DNA of 64,000 nt from Lichenostomus cassidix (lineage: Eukaryota; Chordata; Aves; Passeriformes; Meliphagidae), in NCBI GenBank assembly GCA_008360975.2, contig CM039183.1:80698350-80762349 (forward strand). Direction: 5' to 3'. The notes under the pieces were generated by a model. That model was not told the origin of the DNA. It searched no databases and was given only the letters and a program-made list of their open reading frames with translations. The first letter of the stretch is position 1. The number at the start of each line of letters is the position of its first letter. A program made the position numbers and the translations under genes. Below are positions 23,323 through 35,916 of this stretch, in pieces.

Positions 23323-26131
23323 AAAGGGGCAAAAGAAACCTTATAGCACACATGGGACATATTACTTTATTCTGAAAGTCATGTCTATGTTCTCCTCATG
23401 TATTTACTTAAAGATCAAGAGGTTTTCTTAGAATTTGGGACAAAAGCACCATACTTTCATTTCCAAACTTTTTTTCAAAACAAATATTCTGAACATTTTT
23501 GAGATTCTTCAACTTCTGGAGATCACATGAAGTTCTTTCCTATCACACCAGAATGTCCTTGCTGTCTTAAGAATGTGTGTTTCTTTTCTTAATTGCTTTC
23601 ACACAAGAATTTACTGTCTTTGTGAGTAGCCTGGGTCTGTGCCTTTCAGCAATCCTTTTTATTTGGCTTAGGAATAGCCTTTATTGCCTCAAAACAAAGG
23701 CTTCAACAAGCATTTCGTAATTAGAAACTATCTTTCTGAAAGGCTTAAGGAGATGAGGGGAGAGGAAATATCAAAACTTGCTCTTCTCCCATGGGTGCAC
23801 TTTATTCTCAAAATGCAGAAGTCAGGAGCTCTGTCTATGTAAACGACCATGGGTAAACATCTGTCTCATGTATGAATATTGCCATGCTAGTGCATGTGAC
23901 AGAACAAATAAAATGTCCCTAGAGCTCTGAAATGGTAATTTACAACACTCATTTAACAATAAGTTAATCCTTAAGATAAGGGTGTAGTGAGTGCAGTGAA
24001 CAGCTGGTGCTTATGGTATTTACTAAAGAACTTCAGAATAACATGTTCTGTCAAGAGCAATCTGATCTATACACATACACAGAAATGGGTTCATTTATGT
24101 GTCAGGTTACAAGACAGACAACCACCTGGAGAGCAATGCTTACCTATCAGTTGGCTTAAAGCTGTCACTGAATAAACTCTTCATGGGGGAAATGTAAAAG
24201 GATGGCTGTGGAACAACCCTGGATTATTAAGGGCTTGGAATCTAAACAGATCTCATTAAATCAGGAGCTTTAATAAACTAGACAAGCAAAACGTGTAGGA
24301 AGCAGTCTTCTTGGCTCTCCAAGGTGCTTGGAGCAGGGGCTTGATGCACTTTTCAGACCTCAGGCTCTAAGGCACACATCTGAAAAGACTCCCCTTCCAG
24401 GCATATTGGGGGGTCCTTGTTCTCCTCTGCCCTGCTTGTGAGCCATGTTCCTGGCAGTCTGCTTAATGCAACGTGCCACAAGGCTATCAGCAGGCATGGC
24501 TGAGCCCTCAGGTCAGCCCCTGATACAGCATCATGGTCCCTTGCACTGAAAAGGTCTGTACAGATGTGTTTTTATGTAATGTCAGTTTCTGTGTTCAGGT
24601 ATGTCAGCTTTAGAAAAATTATTGCCTGGATTCACCTGCACAAAACTGACTGAACAAACCTGGGTAGCTCAGAATTACATGTTCTGTAAGATGCAGCCAG
24701 ACTGTGATTAGTACATTTTAGCCTTCATAACAAGCTAGAGGCTATTTTCCAGTGTCCACACAATACCTTATTATTTCTTCACAGCTGTCATAATTCCATC
24801 TTGCAATGAAATTATGGGTGTGCAGTCACTCTCCTTGCTTCTGTCAAGCCCCATATAGCGCATGGCCCAGGAAAAAGTGGGTCCCCAATCATATGCTCTG
24901 CATTAGGTGTAACTGCTGCCTGAATAGGGCTGTGTGATTTTACACAATTGTGTCAGGGATACTCCCTCCCACCTGTACTCAGATGGAGCAGGACACTTCA
25001 AATAAGCGAGGATATAGACTGCCCTGTTTTTGCACAGCTGGCTCCTTGTGTCTGGTACCTGAGGCAGAGGAGCCAAAAATCCACACTGCACTGGGCTGGT
25101 TTTCTGTGCTGGGACATGAGAACAAGAGATCAGAGCTAACAGAGAGGGGTTGTACTCTGCTGACCTTCCCTCCAGTTATGTTTCCTGCAAAAACACTACT
25201 TAAAAAGCTGCACCCTGTACTGAACAGAAAGCATTGGGAACACAGAGTAGGTTGATTTCTTGCTGAAACCCATCTAGGCAGTTTCACACTGTGCACTAAT
25301 GCTCTTGGTTCTTATAAATGAAGCTCTGGGGAATGAGAAAGATGTTCTCAGAGAGCAAGCTTCAGACTAATTTCTCATCTAGAGCCAAGACTGAGTGACT
25401 GAAAGGCTCATTTTCCAGTTCAGGTATCTTCAATCCCCAGTGAGCAATTGTGGCTCTAAGTAAATCAAAAGGCATATTATTAATAGGTTAAGTAAAAGCA
25501 GAACTCTATAGCCTGTGATATAATATCACAAATGATGTATTTTTGAAGAATTAAAAATTCTTTATTCTTTAGCTGACAGTAAAAACTTCTTTATCTGTCT
25601 TAGTAGGAGACAATTAAAACAACTGTCTCCTGTTGCAGAAAATAACCTGCTCAGACAGAAGAAATGGAACAATTTACAGGTTTTTTAATCGTGTTTTATG
25701 CTTAAATATTGTATAATAGTGTGACAGGACGCTCCCTTCCCCCTTGTCTCTCTCCCTGATCAGTCGCAGGAAATGGATGGCTCAGGTTAGGTTAACAGCC
25801 TAAATCAGGGCTATCTGGTAGTGGTGACTGAAAATCTGAAAAGACACTACCCTGTGGAATGTAGAGAGAATGTGAGAAACTTTTAGTGACCACAAATGCA
25901 CACTTTTTTTTCCTATAAAAAGCTCATGAAATCTCAGAAAAGGTAGAAGCTTTTCTACATGGATACTGAAGCATGAGGGAAACTTCTCCCCTGAGCTTGG
26001 ACGCAAGCTCTGTGATAACTTCTTGCAAGATTGAGAGCAGACTCTAATGTATCCCAGCACCAAAACTGGATTTTGGTAAGATCATTGGTTTCCTAAATTG
26101 TATTATTCCGGCTAATTTACAGGTACCTTTC

Positions 26132-26207
26132 TTAACTATTTTTATAGTTCAAGCAAGCATTTCTTAACTTGCATTTTTAACTATTTTTATAGTTCAAGCA
26201 AGCATTT
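26132..26207 (+). repeat. 31-bp direct duplication at 45-bp spacing
   Basis: Bases 26132-26162 and 26177-26207 are identical; each starts TTAACTATTTTTATAG and ends CAAGCAAGCATTT. The 14-bp spacer CTTAACTTGCATTT itself resembles parts of the unit. This looks like a small replication-slippage duplication. Confidence 0.9.
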
Positions 26208-26461
26208 ACCCCATAATTGCATTTTAGTTTTGCAATTATGCATTTATTGTGTGTGTATGTATGTCAACCTGTTCTATGTTTGTATGTTTGTTATTTTCTG
26301 TGTCTAATAAATGGTATTTTTAGACTAATTGGCCAAATATCTAAGAACCTTGTGAATGGGACAGAGTCTTGGGGAGTTAGCTACCCTAGTCTGTTACGGG
26401 AAGCCTGACAAACTGTAGAAACTCATAAGACTTCTGTCTCCCATGCAAGACAAATAGTGCT

Positions 26462-27154
26462 GTGGCTGATGCAGCTTTGCTGGGGAGGACCTAGGATCCT
26501 GGTGGACAGCCAGTTGACCATGAAGCTGCAATGCGTCCTTGTGACAATGGTGGCAAGCAGCATCCTGGGCAGCAGAAGGGAGATAATTTCTAGCAGGTCA
26601 AAGGAGATCATCCTTCCCTTTCATTTGGCACTAGTGGGGCTCACCTGGAATGCTGGGTCAGGTTCTAGACTCCCTAGCACAAGGGAGACATGGCTATACA
26701 AGTCAGTCTAGCAAAGGGCCACAGAGGTAATGAAGGGCTTGGAGCATCTGACATATGAGAGACTGAAAGAGTTGGGACTGCTCAGTCTGGAGAAGAGGAG
26801 GCTCACGGGGAGTTTTTATCAATGAGTATTGATACCTAATGTGGGGACTAAAGAAGACAGAGCCAAGCTCTTAGTGGTATTCACTGAGGGAACAAGAGAC
26901 AATGAGCACAAATTAGATATACAGGAGGTACTAGAAATACAGGAGGTTCTGTCTGAATACAGCAAACCAAATTTTTACTGTAAGGGTGCTTGAACACTGG
27001 ATCGAATTCCCCAGAGATGTTGTGGATCAATGGAGAGATTTAAAACCCAGATGGGCATGGCCCTGGGCCACCTCCTCTAGCTGAGCCTGCTTAAGCTAGG
27101 GGAGTGCACTAGCTATCTCAAGATGTTCATTCAAAACTCAGTGGTTCTGTGATT
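26462..27154 (+). mobile_element. CR1 LINE, 3' coding tail and UTR
   Basis: Plus-strand CR1 of about 0.7 kb. Early part: ATCCTGGTGGACAGCCAGTT and ACCATGAAGCTGCAATG, from the C-terminal portion of the CR1 ORF2 region. Then GCTGGGTCAGGTTCTAGAC, AATGAAGGGCTTGGAGCATC, GGGACTGCTCAGTCTGGAGA, and the 3' UTR ending AACTCAGTGGTTCTGTGATT. A short duplicated piece (GAGGTACTAGAAATACAGGAG at 26925-26945) and several frameshifts show decay. 5'-truncated and non-functional. Confidence 0.9.
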
Positions 27155-30100
27155 TCTTTTGTATGGAAGATTATGTGTGTGGGTGTGTGTCTGTTTGTGT
27201 GAATATCTTGTAGGTCCAGGATCCAAATAAATATGATAGAACTTTATTATTGTCTCAGGAAGAATATAACAGGTGTATCATTAAGAGCTAAAAGCTTTTA
27301 AGGTAGTTTTTTTTGTTTGGTTTGTTTGTCCCAAAGTATTGGTTATTCCTTTCCTTTAATGCTTGGGAAGATAACCTGCAGGAAACTCTCTATTATAGCT
27401 TGGCTTGGCCTGGTTGTCAAATAGTTTTAATGTAGTGGTTCACTGTTGTGCACTACATGTTTTTGGATGGGGGGAGAACATTTTAGGAAGGGAAAGTTCA
27501 GCAGAGTGGCATTACTTTTATAAGTCCCATATTCTTTACTCTCTTAAGGGATTTAGAAGGATTTAGAGCCCAATATTGCAGCTTGAAGCATGCATTGGAG
27601 AGGAAGCAGGCAACCTAAAATAAATGGAGATGGAATAATGAGAGGCATGTATTTTGTATTTGGTTTTCTCAGACCCTTCGCTTCACAAGAAGAATATAAA
27701 TACCATTTAGAGAAGATTTTATTATGAAAAAAAAAGATGTCACTTTTCTTCTTGATGTTTCTGTAGCCTTACACCACCAGGTAAATCTGGTTTCTCCTAA
27801 CTCCAGAGCACGCTGATAGAGCCTTCTCCTCTAACATCTGTAAGAGCTTTATTTTAGAGAGTGTTGAAACACACATTTATTGGGGAGAAGAGATTCAGAC
27901 TAGGAAGAATCGCTTGCATCCAGTGATGCAGTGAAGCCTGATATGAACATAATGACAAGTGCTGCAATAGGCCACAAGCACAATCAAAAAATCCTTCAAT
28001 ACTTTGATTACAAATATTTTTCTTTACCTCCAATCATACCACTCTTATCTTGCCCATAAATAATGAGGCCCAAAAGGAAAGAGATTACTAGATAACTTGT
28101 GAACATCCTGCATATTATCTACTAACTACTGTAACCAGACATCCAGGGTCTAAATGTCTTAAATCCTAATAGAGTCAGGTGAGGTTTTAAATGCCTTTAA
28201 ATTGAGAAAATACTTGTTTTACCTCTGAAACCATCAGATTGAATAGATTAATTGCAACCCGTAAGCACAATCAATCTATTATGAAACCTTGCCATGCTTC
28301 CATTTCACTGTTCATCTGCACCTCTCAGCTCAGGTACCACAGAGCTTCCACCACACTGCTCCAATCAATATGTTGATGAGGATAAATAAACAATAGAGTA
28401 TAACAATAACTGCAATCCCAGTCCCTGCAATGCTTTTAAGGTGATTGAATTTCATTACTGCAGTTTTTACATTCAAGTGGCAGTACTTTCTGAGTGAGTG
28501 GCAAATATCTTGACTCAATAATTCCAAAGAAAACATTCAGCTAACATAGTAAACCCATGCAGGAGTTCCATTCATTCCTGCTGCTATATGGTAGACAAAT
28601 TGAACTTTAGCTCCTTCCAAGTTTGTTTCCCAAATGGGGACAGAGACAGCAATGCAATAATCAACCTCCCTTGCTTCTAAACTTGCATTAAGATTCATTA
28701 GAAAACCAAAGATCATTATAAAGGTTGTGTACTCAGTGATTTTTTAAAGTGCTTTAACATATATTCATGTCAATGTGTTTTTAGATGTTTTGGTCAGGTC
28801 ACTCATATGGGCTCTGTAAGGCTGTATTTCTTCAGAAGAAGATGAAATTGTTTTTCTTCACTTGAAGAGCAACACTACAATGAGTCTTTCAGCACCTGCA
28901 GAATGTTAATGAGGCATCCAGAGCACTGGGTTTCTCAGAGACATCGTTACCTATCATAGTGCATCACTCCAGAGTCTGACCAATCAAGTTACTATATCTT
29001 CTGTCTTTTAGATCACTAGTTTCATTAGGTCAATTTACATAACAACATGTTAAACATCAAGCTTTCTGTATATTTTTCATAAAATAAATTGTGACCCCCA
29101 GCCTTAATTTTCTGTAACAAAGGCCTTTTGGGAACCATCTGCTATGAATAAGTCCTTATCATAAGCATTATGCTTGCAAACACAACTCTGAGGAAGCTGT
29201 TTTGCATATGCCATTATTAACTGAAAGTACAATTACATGACTGACTTGTTTTCTCTGGAAATCATAATAACTATTGAGTCATGCTAGGTTCCTGGAAACC
29301 TCCTGGCTGTGAATTCACCTCATTAAATTTGCTTGTTATTTTACTGTCTGGTAGATTTAGTTTGAACCACGCTGGCCACATTGAAGACATTTTGCTGCAA
29401 CTTTCTGATATGCTTGGTGTTACAGCAGTGATTTTCATTAATTTGTTCTCTAAGCAAAGACTGTTATTTGTGGAGAAAAACAAAAGGCTGTGGTAAATTC
29501 ACTATTTATCTTAATGGGAAAGTCCTATTCCTTTCATGTGTATCAGTATTTTTCCAATAGAGTTCACGGGAACATTTTGAGCATAAAAATTTCACTTGTT
29601 CTCATATCGTGTTCTTCCCTTCTCTCCTTGCACCTGGTATTCCATGAATGAGTGAGACATTTGGGATCTTCTCATACAGATTGTACATACATTGCTTCCA
29701 ACATGATTCCTCTGGGTCTCATCCAGCCTTTGTGAAATCAGTGATATTACCTGGATGTGAGCTGGGGCAGAATTTGTCCCAGCATGTGTAAAAGGTTATG
29801 AAGCATTTTACAATCCTTTTGCCCAACTAATGCTACACTAAAAATCAATTGGGTCGCCTTCTGTAACCATGTGAATTATTGACTGAAAACAAATGACAGC
29901 CACTGACATCCAGGAAAACCTATTAAAAATTCATCAGTCACCTTTCTTTCCCAGTATGTGGACTGCAGCAAGACCTAGTGCAAGAATATAATAGAAATGT
30001 TATTCCTTAGCTCTATCATTTGTTTCTGTTGACCTCAAATGTGACCATCATATTTGAATGAAAACCAAAAGGTATTTATAGTAAACAGAAAGATACATCT

Positions 30101-30936
30101 TTCTGGGCATTTGATGCAGAAAGTTTGGTTCATCATATAAAATTAGAATTATTACAACATCTTCACCCCCAATGTTTAGGGGACTATGAAGTCCTGCTTC
30201 AGTGTCATTATTTTAGGAATGGAAGAAAATATTATTTCATGTCTTACTGTAAGGAAAAAAAAAGCAATGCTGCTTAGTTTGTAAAGAAGGCCTTTCCTGA
30301 TATTTCTATCTAAATGCAGATTTTCAGTTTTTATCTCTGTACAATCTATGTAAGGAATCCCTCAAGACAAAGATGCTGAAAAGAAATTAATATTTAAATG
30401 GAAAAGTTTTTTTATAGAAGAAAGATAAATTTCTCAAGTAATTTCTGCATCACTTTAGCAATGAGCTGAGTTTTCTTTATCTCCATGAAACACTGAAAAT
30501 GTGCAAAAGATGAAACAGGAAAAAAAGACAAGCCTAGGATTTGTTTGAAATGTGATTCTTCATTCTTGTTTTGTCTACTTCTGCAAGCACAAAAACAGAG
30601 AACTCCTTCCAGCACTTAAACAAGACAAACCCATTTTCCCTGAGGTTAGTATTTCTTCCAGTTATGGGATACCCAGTATTAGTAACTGTTTAAATTGCTC
30701 TCCATTTGTGTAAGGATTTGGAGAGTAATTTTACTTTTCTACAAGAGGAAAATTAAAGACACTTATATGGTGCAGGGAACTCAAGCAGGAAGAACAAGTT
30801 TTCAATATAGCAGACTTGACACAGTGTTCAGGATGTTGGGAATTGTGCTTTACAATTGTGGTGAAAGGAGGCTTCCTCCAAGAAAAAAACAAAACAAACC
30901 CATTAGTTAATTAGAGAATTGTATTGTTTTATTGAC
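27155..30936. other. Unique AT-rich DNA
   Basis: Starts with a GT-rich simple stretch (27171-27201). The rest shows no gene or interspersed repeat that I can identify. A hydrophobic minus-strand frame at 28330-28536 is considered and rejected elsewhere in this answer. Confidence 0.55.
27171..27201. repeat. GT-rich simple repeat
   Basis: Imperfect (TG)n run, TTATGTGTGTGGGTGTGTGT followed by CTGTTTGTGTG, just after the CR1 3' end. Confidence 0.75.
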
Positions 30937-32002
30937 TGGTGGGTTGACCCTGGCTGGCCACCAGGTGCCTGCTAAAGCAACTCTCTCCCTTTCCTCCTCA
31001 GCTGGACAGGAGAGAGACAGATAAGGACAGGGAGAGATCACTCAGCATCAGTTACTTAGTTACATCATTCAGTTGCAAAACCAGACTTGACTTAGGGAAA
31101 TTCATTTTATTACCAATTAAATCAGATTAGTGAAATGAGAAATAAACCCAAATGTTAAAAATATCCACCACTAACCACTCCCTTCTTCCCAGGCTCAACT
31201 TCCCTCTCAATTTCTCTCCCACTTCCATCTGAGAGGCACAGGGGAATGGGGAATGTCGCTTCATCACATGTTGCTGCTGCTCATTCCTCCTCAGGCGCAG
31301 AATTCTTCACACTCTTCCTCTCCTCCAGTAATTTATTCAGTGTGAGTCCTTCCCACAGGCTGCAGTTCTTCACACACTTCTCCACTGTGGGTCCCTTTCA
31401 CAAGGTGCTGTCCTTCAAGGACAGGCTGTTCCATGGTGGGTCCCCTGTGGGGCCATAAATCCTACCAAAAAACATGCTTCAGTGTGGGCTCCTCTGTCCA
31501 TGGGGCTACAGATCCTGCCAGGAGCCTGCTCCAGCACAGGCTTCCTTATGTGATCACAGCCTTCTTTGGGCATCTACCAGGTTTAGTGTGGGCTCCTTGA
31601 GGGGCTGCAGGTGGATCTCTGCTCCCCCATGGTCTTCCATGTGCAGGAGGGGCACAGCTGCCTCACCATGGGCTGCACCATGGGCTGCAGGGGAATCTCT
31701 GCTCTGGTGCCTGGGGCACATCCTCCCTCCCTTCACTAACCTGGGAGAAACCTGAACTGTTTGTCCCACTCTTCTCTGGCTACAATTTGCTTCTGCAAAG
31801 TAACTTTTCCCCCTTCTTAAATCTATTATCCCAGAGATGCTACCACCATTGCTGATGGGCTCAGCCTTGGCCACCGGCAGGTCAGTCTTGGAGATGGCTG
31901 GCATTGGGTCCTTTGCACATGGGAGAATCTTCTGGAAGCTTTTTGCAGCATCCACCCCTGTAGACCCCTTTTACCAAAACCTCACCATGCAAACCCAATA
32001 CA
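30937..32002 (-). mobile_element. Solo LTR, ~1-kb ERV family
   Basis: A 1,066-bp solo LTR. The minus strand starts TGTATTGGGTTTGCATGGTG at 32002, the cleanest form of the family terminus in this window. A TATA-like TAGATTTAAGAAG lies near 31815-31827 and AATAAA at 31106-31111; the 3' end is GGCCAGCCAGGGTCAACCCA with CA at 30937. Flanking pentamers (TTGAC and AATGC) do not match, so either the ends are off by a few bases or the target duplication has decayed. No internal retroviral sequence is present. Confidence 0.85.
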
Positions 32003-35000
32003 AATGCAAAGACATATAAAGAGATTGACAGTGTTCTGAGAAGGAATTAAGAAGACATTAATAATAACAATACAAATATTTCTATGTTATTTTAGGAATT
32101 CCTGCAATAGCACTGTAAAATAATTGCAACCCCACAGAAGAGCTGTTCAGTTGGCTTTTGTGTGGTGCCAAGGCCTGGATCTGGACAGCATCTCAGACAA
32201 ATTCCATCGAAAATTCAAGAGCACCTCCACATCCTAGCAGAATATTACCCTGGAGGTAGGGACCATTGTACAGCAGGTATGTTTATGGGAAGATGAAATT
32301 ACTAGGTAAGTTGTGCTTTGCTTGCAAAGGCAAAATGTATTTTCTTGAAAAAACAGCAAATTACTGAAGGATTAAGCAATTATATGAGATGTGCAGTAGA
32401 GATTCACAGATGGTGCAAAATGACAGCTGAAGTTATCACTCGTTTGTAGTGTTTGCAACTTTAGTTTTTCCTCTCTGTATTTGAGAACACAGAGAATACA
32501 AACAATGCATATTAAAAGCTTAAGATGAGACACTAGGGTATTACTTTCTCCAAGATTAAGTTTGATTTCCAAGTTAAAATCAGTTTGGTTTTTTTTTTTT
32601 AATTACGGTGAAGTGCTTAAAATTTGCTATATGAAATCTGCAGGCTATTATCCTAAAGCGTTCATAAGAATTTAGTACTCAGAATAATTTTTTCTTTTGT
32701 TAAAAGTACATCCAGTGTCAGTTTACCTAAAAGATTGACAGTCCCTCATAGTTTTGCAGTGTTTTCTTGTTTGTTGCTGATGTCTTGCCTTGGATACTGG
32801 GCTGAGAAGAATGACAAAGCCTTCTCCTTTTTATAATACCATTGCTTTTCTCAGTCCTACAGGTACTGCGTTTTTTAGGACTAAGGAAAGCTACAAAGGA
32901 AGAAGCAACAAAAATAGTTCCCTGAGACAGAACAAGAGGCACCTCTCTCCTTCAACGTGTGGCATCAGTGGTATTATTGATTACATGGGCACTTTCTCTG
33001 AGCAGAGTCCAGTTTTAAAAATTCGAAGATAAACATCCTTACCATGGAAATACAGTTTCACTGGCTACAGGCATTTCTACCCTGTTATTTTCCAATCAAT
33101 TAGTAGAAGTAGCATGCACTCAGAACAAGCTGCTGATGGAAGTAACTGTTTAAATATTAAAAGAAAGTGAGAGTGAAAAACATGCATTCTCTAGTTTGAC
33201 GAATCATCAGGTACTACTTTAAAAGAATTAAATTGGAAGTTCCTGGCTTGTAGCTGTCACATTAATACCTTAGGCTGAATAGTTTATTAAAATATATACA
33301 TGTGAGTAAGAATATAATGCAGTCTGCACCCCTGAAAATTTGTCACCACAACTCAATGCTCACAGAGAGGTAGGAATAGAATGTCTATATACTTATGGTG
33401 GGATTACCATAAAAAGATTTTACTATAAATTAAAAAGATTCAACATAAAATGAGCACTATTTGCCACAACTGTTATGAATAACTACTCTAAACCACACAG
33501 ATTTTCTTCCATCTCACTGCACATACTTCACTTTGTTAAAATGAAAGAGCTGAGCTCCAAGCATCTGAAAATTGTCTCTTAAAGGATCTAAGCTGTGCCA
33601 CTGTTAGCTGACAGATGTTTCCCAGTCTATTTGTAACCATTCCACTAGGTTTTCTGTGAAGAGATTAAGGCCAATGGTTTGGAAGCCTAAAAAAATGCAG
33701 TCTTCAAAAACTCTTCTGCTGTTCCTAATTAAGGAGTTTCCTGGACTTTGTAACTTTCTCAGTATTTGACACTTTAGCACCTGCATGTGCAACAATTGTT
33801 CTAATTGTTGAACAACTTGAAATCAGCCTTTCCATTTTACACAGCCTATACACTTTATTTATACACAACTCTTTATTCTTGTGGATCCAAGCAAGTAAGT
33901 GCTCTTTCCTTGAAAGTGGTGGACCAGCAGGCTGCCTTGTGTCCATCTCCCAGAGCAAGCCTTGCTGCAGTGACCATGGCAGTCATGCCATCTGTAAAAC
34001 AGCCTTCCTGTTACCTTTGTCACTCTGCCATGTGAGAGCTCAATGGGAGAGCTCATGTCTGAACTGCAGGGATTCATCGTCATGCTTGCCTCCTTTCACA
34101 GGCATGACCTTAACCCACTAAAGTGCTCTCTGCTCCAGATCCCTCCACCCATGCTCTCTCCTTTCTTTCAAATGCTAAATTCTGCCTAGAAGAAAATGGC
34201 AACACATTGTATCAGAGAGAAATATGTGGAACAGGGATATTGTACCGAGAATTTTTCCAAGTTGTTTACATTGCAGTACTAAAGTTCACATTCTACATTA
34301 GGACATTCTCAGATTGGTATCTTGTGCTACTAGAAAGAATAACGTAACCTCCATTGCAAAAGGGCATTTTGATGCAATCATTAATCACAGGAATTCTTAC
34401 CTACTACTTGAATGTCTAAAACAATAATTAAAAGATCGTAGAAATTAGCTATAAAAGGTGTACTGATCACTAGCACCATGCAATTTAAATACTTCATTGT
34501 TCTTCTTGTGTTCTCTGTAGGTTCCCTATATCAATAACTTCCAGTGCTGTAACACCAGCATGCAGCTGTCCTAAAATTAATGAATGTGCTGATTCCAGTG
34601 TGCCCAAGGTACAGAAGCGGTATTTTATTTTACGACAGAGCATTTAAACTTTACACCATCTCTGTAGCAAAACAAATAATTTCTGCATGAGATCCCTTTT
34701 CAAAATTGGGTGTCATGCTGAAATATCAATAGAGCAGTACATATGACCTTTGTTGCACATCAACATTTATTTCATGAAAAAACCCACCCAGCAGCAGATG
34801 GCATTTGGATATAAACAAATTTTGAAGTAAAGTGCTTTTGCTTAGTCTGATATACTTAATATATGTAAAGCAATTTTCTTGTGGAAGCACAGTATGGTTA
34901 AGAATAACTTGATATTTCAGAAATTTCCAAGTGATAAGCCTCAAATAGATCCCTTGTGAATAAGAGGCAGAGTCTTTGCAGAAACCTTGCAGATATCCTG

Positions 35001-35596
35001 AGCCACATAATGAAAGGAAGGAGGGACAGCTGGAGGCTTGAATGAGTGCTGACTGGATACTCCCAAAATCGGAAAGATGGAGATTTCTGACTTCTGACAG
35101 AGGAACAATGTTTCTTCTGTGCTCATAAATTTGAACTTGTCATATCAGTAGAGTGCCCTGACAGACAGTGGAGAGGATCAAGCTCCATCGAGACAAACTC
35201 CAGAAGCCTACTGAACCTGAACCCAAAGTCAGCCCAAGAAGTGGTTGGTGAGGATGGATGCAGGGAGACAACATCAGCTAAAATAGTTCTGCTGTCACTG
35301 GAGGTTAGGTGGTTTCTGAAGGACAAGATTGCCATGTTGCACCAATGACAGTGTCTAGAATCATAGGGAGAAATTGAGAGAGCTTATAGCGAGCTCTGAG
35401 AGCAAAAGTGAGACATGACTCAGCTATTTCCTCCTTAATCCTTCAGGTCAAGGAGAAAGGTTCAAATGGGAGTGGATATCCCTTGCAAGTTAACAGCTGG
35501 GAGCAGTCAGTGTTTCAGACACTTTCAGCATCTTTGGTTTTATGATTATGGTGTCTCATTTTGTTCAAAAAAGAAACAGCAAACTAGTCAGAGGCT
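32003..35596. other. Unique non-coding DNA
   Basis: No gene recognised. Overlapping short frames at 33805-34121 on both strands have no family resemblance. Bases 35140-35480 are somewhat GC-richer and might be an old, unrecognised repeat. Confidence 0.5.
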
Positions 35597-35916
35597 TTTC
35601 AGTACCTGAAAGGGGCTTACAACAAAGCTGGGGAGGAACATTTCACAAGGGCATGCAGTGATAAGACAAGGAGGGAAAGTCATCAAGCATAGAGAGGGCA
35701 GATTTAGATTAGCTATTGGGAAGATATTCTTCCTGTAGGGGTGGTGAGGCACTGGAACAAGTTGCCCAGAGAAGCTGGATGCCCCATTCCTGGAAGTGTT
35801 CAAGGCCAGCTTGAGCAACCTGGTCCAGTGGAAGGTGTCCCTGCCCATGGCAGATGGGTTGGAACTAGAGGATCTTTAACATCCTTTCCAACCCAAACCA
35901 TTCTATGATTTTATGA
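35597..35916 (+). mobile_element. CR1 LINE 3' end
   Basis: Plus-strand CR1: CAGTACCTGAAAGGGGCTTA, GGTGAGGCACTGGAACAAG, TTGCCCAGAGAAGCTGGATG, GAAGTGTTCAAGGCCAGCTT, TGTCCCTGCCCATGGCAGAT, and the terminal CATTCTATGATTTTATGA. One of the least decayed CR1s here; 5'-truncated to ~320 bp. Confidence 0.93.

Larger units (their letters stand above)
23084..26461. other. Unique non-coding DNA
   Basis: No gene recognised. It contains a pyrimidine tract (23279-23322), a GC-richer stretch at 24290-24560 of unknown nature, and the 31-bp duplication at 26132-26207. Open frames near 24948-25296 overlap on both strands and resemble nothing known to me. Confidence 0.5.

Noticed and set aside
28242..28280. Imperfect 13-bp inverted repeat (AATAGATTAATTG and CAATCAATCTATT)
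   Set aside because: AT-rich, one mismatch and a short stem. Expected by chance at this window size.
28330..28536. Hydrophobic minus-strand frame (segment GIAVIVILYCLFILINILIG) resembling a membrane anchor
   Set aside because: A single hydrophobic run encoded by AT-rich DNA, with no neighbouring retroviral or host coding sequence. Too little to call an envelope relic or exon.
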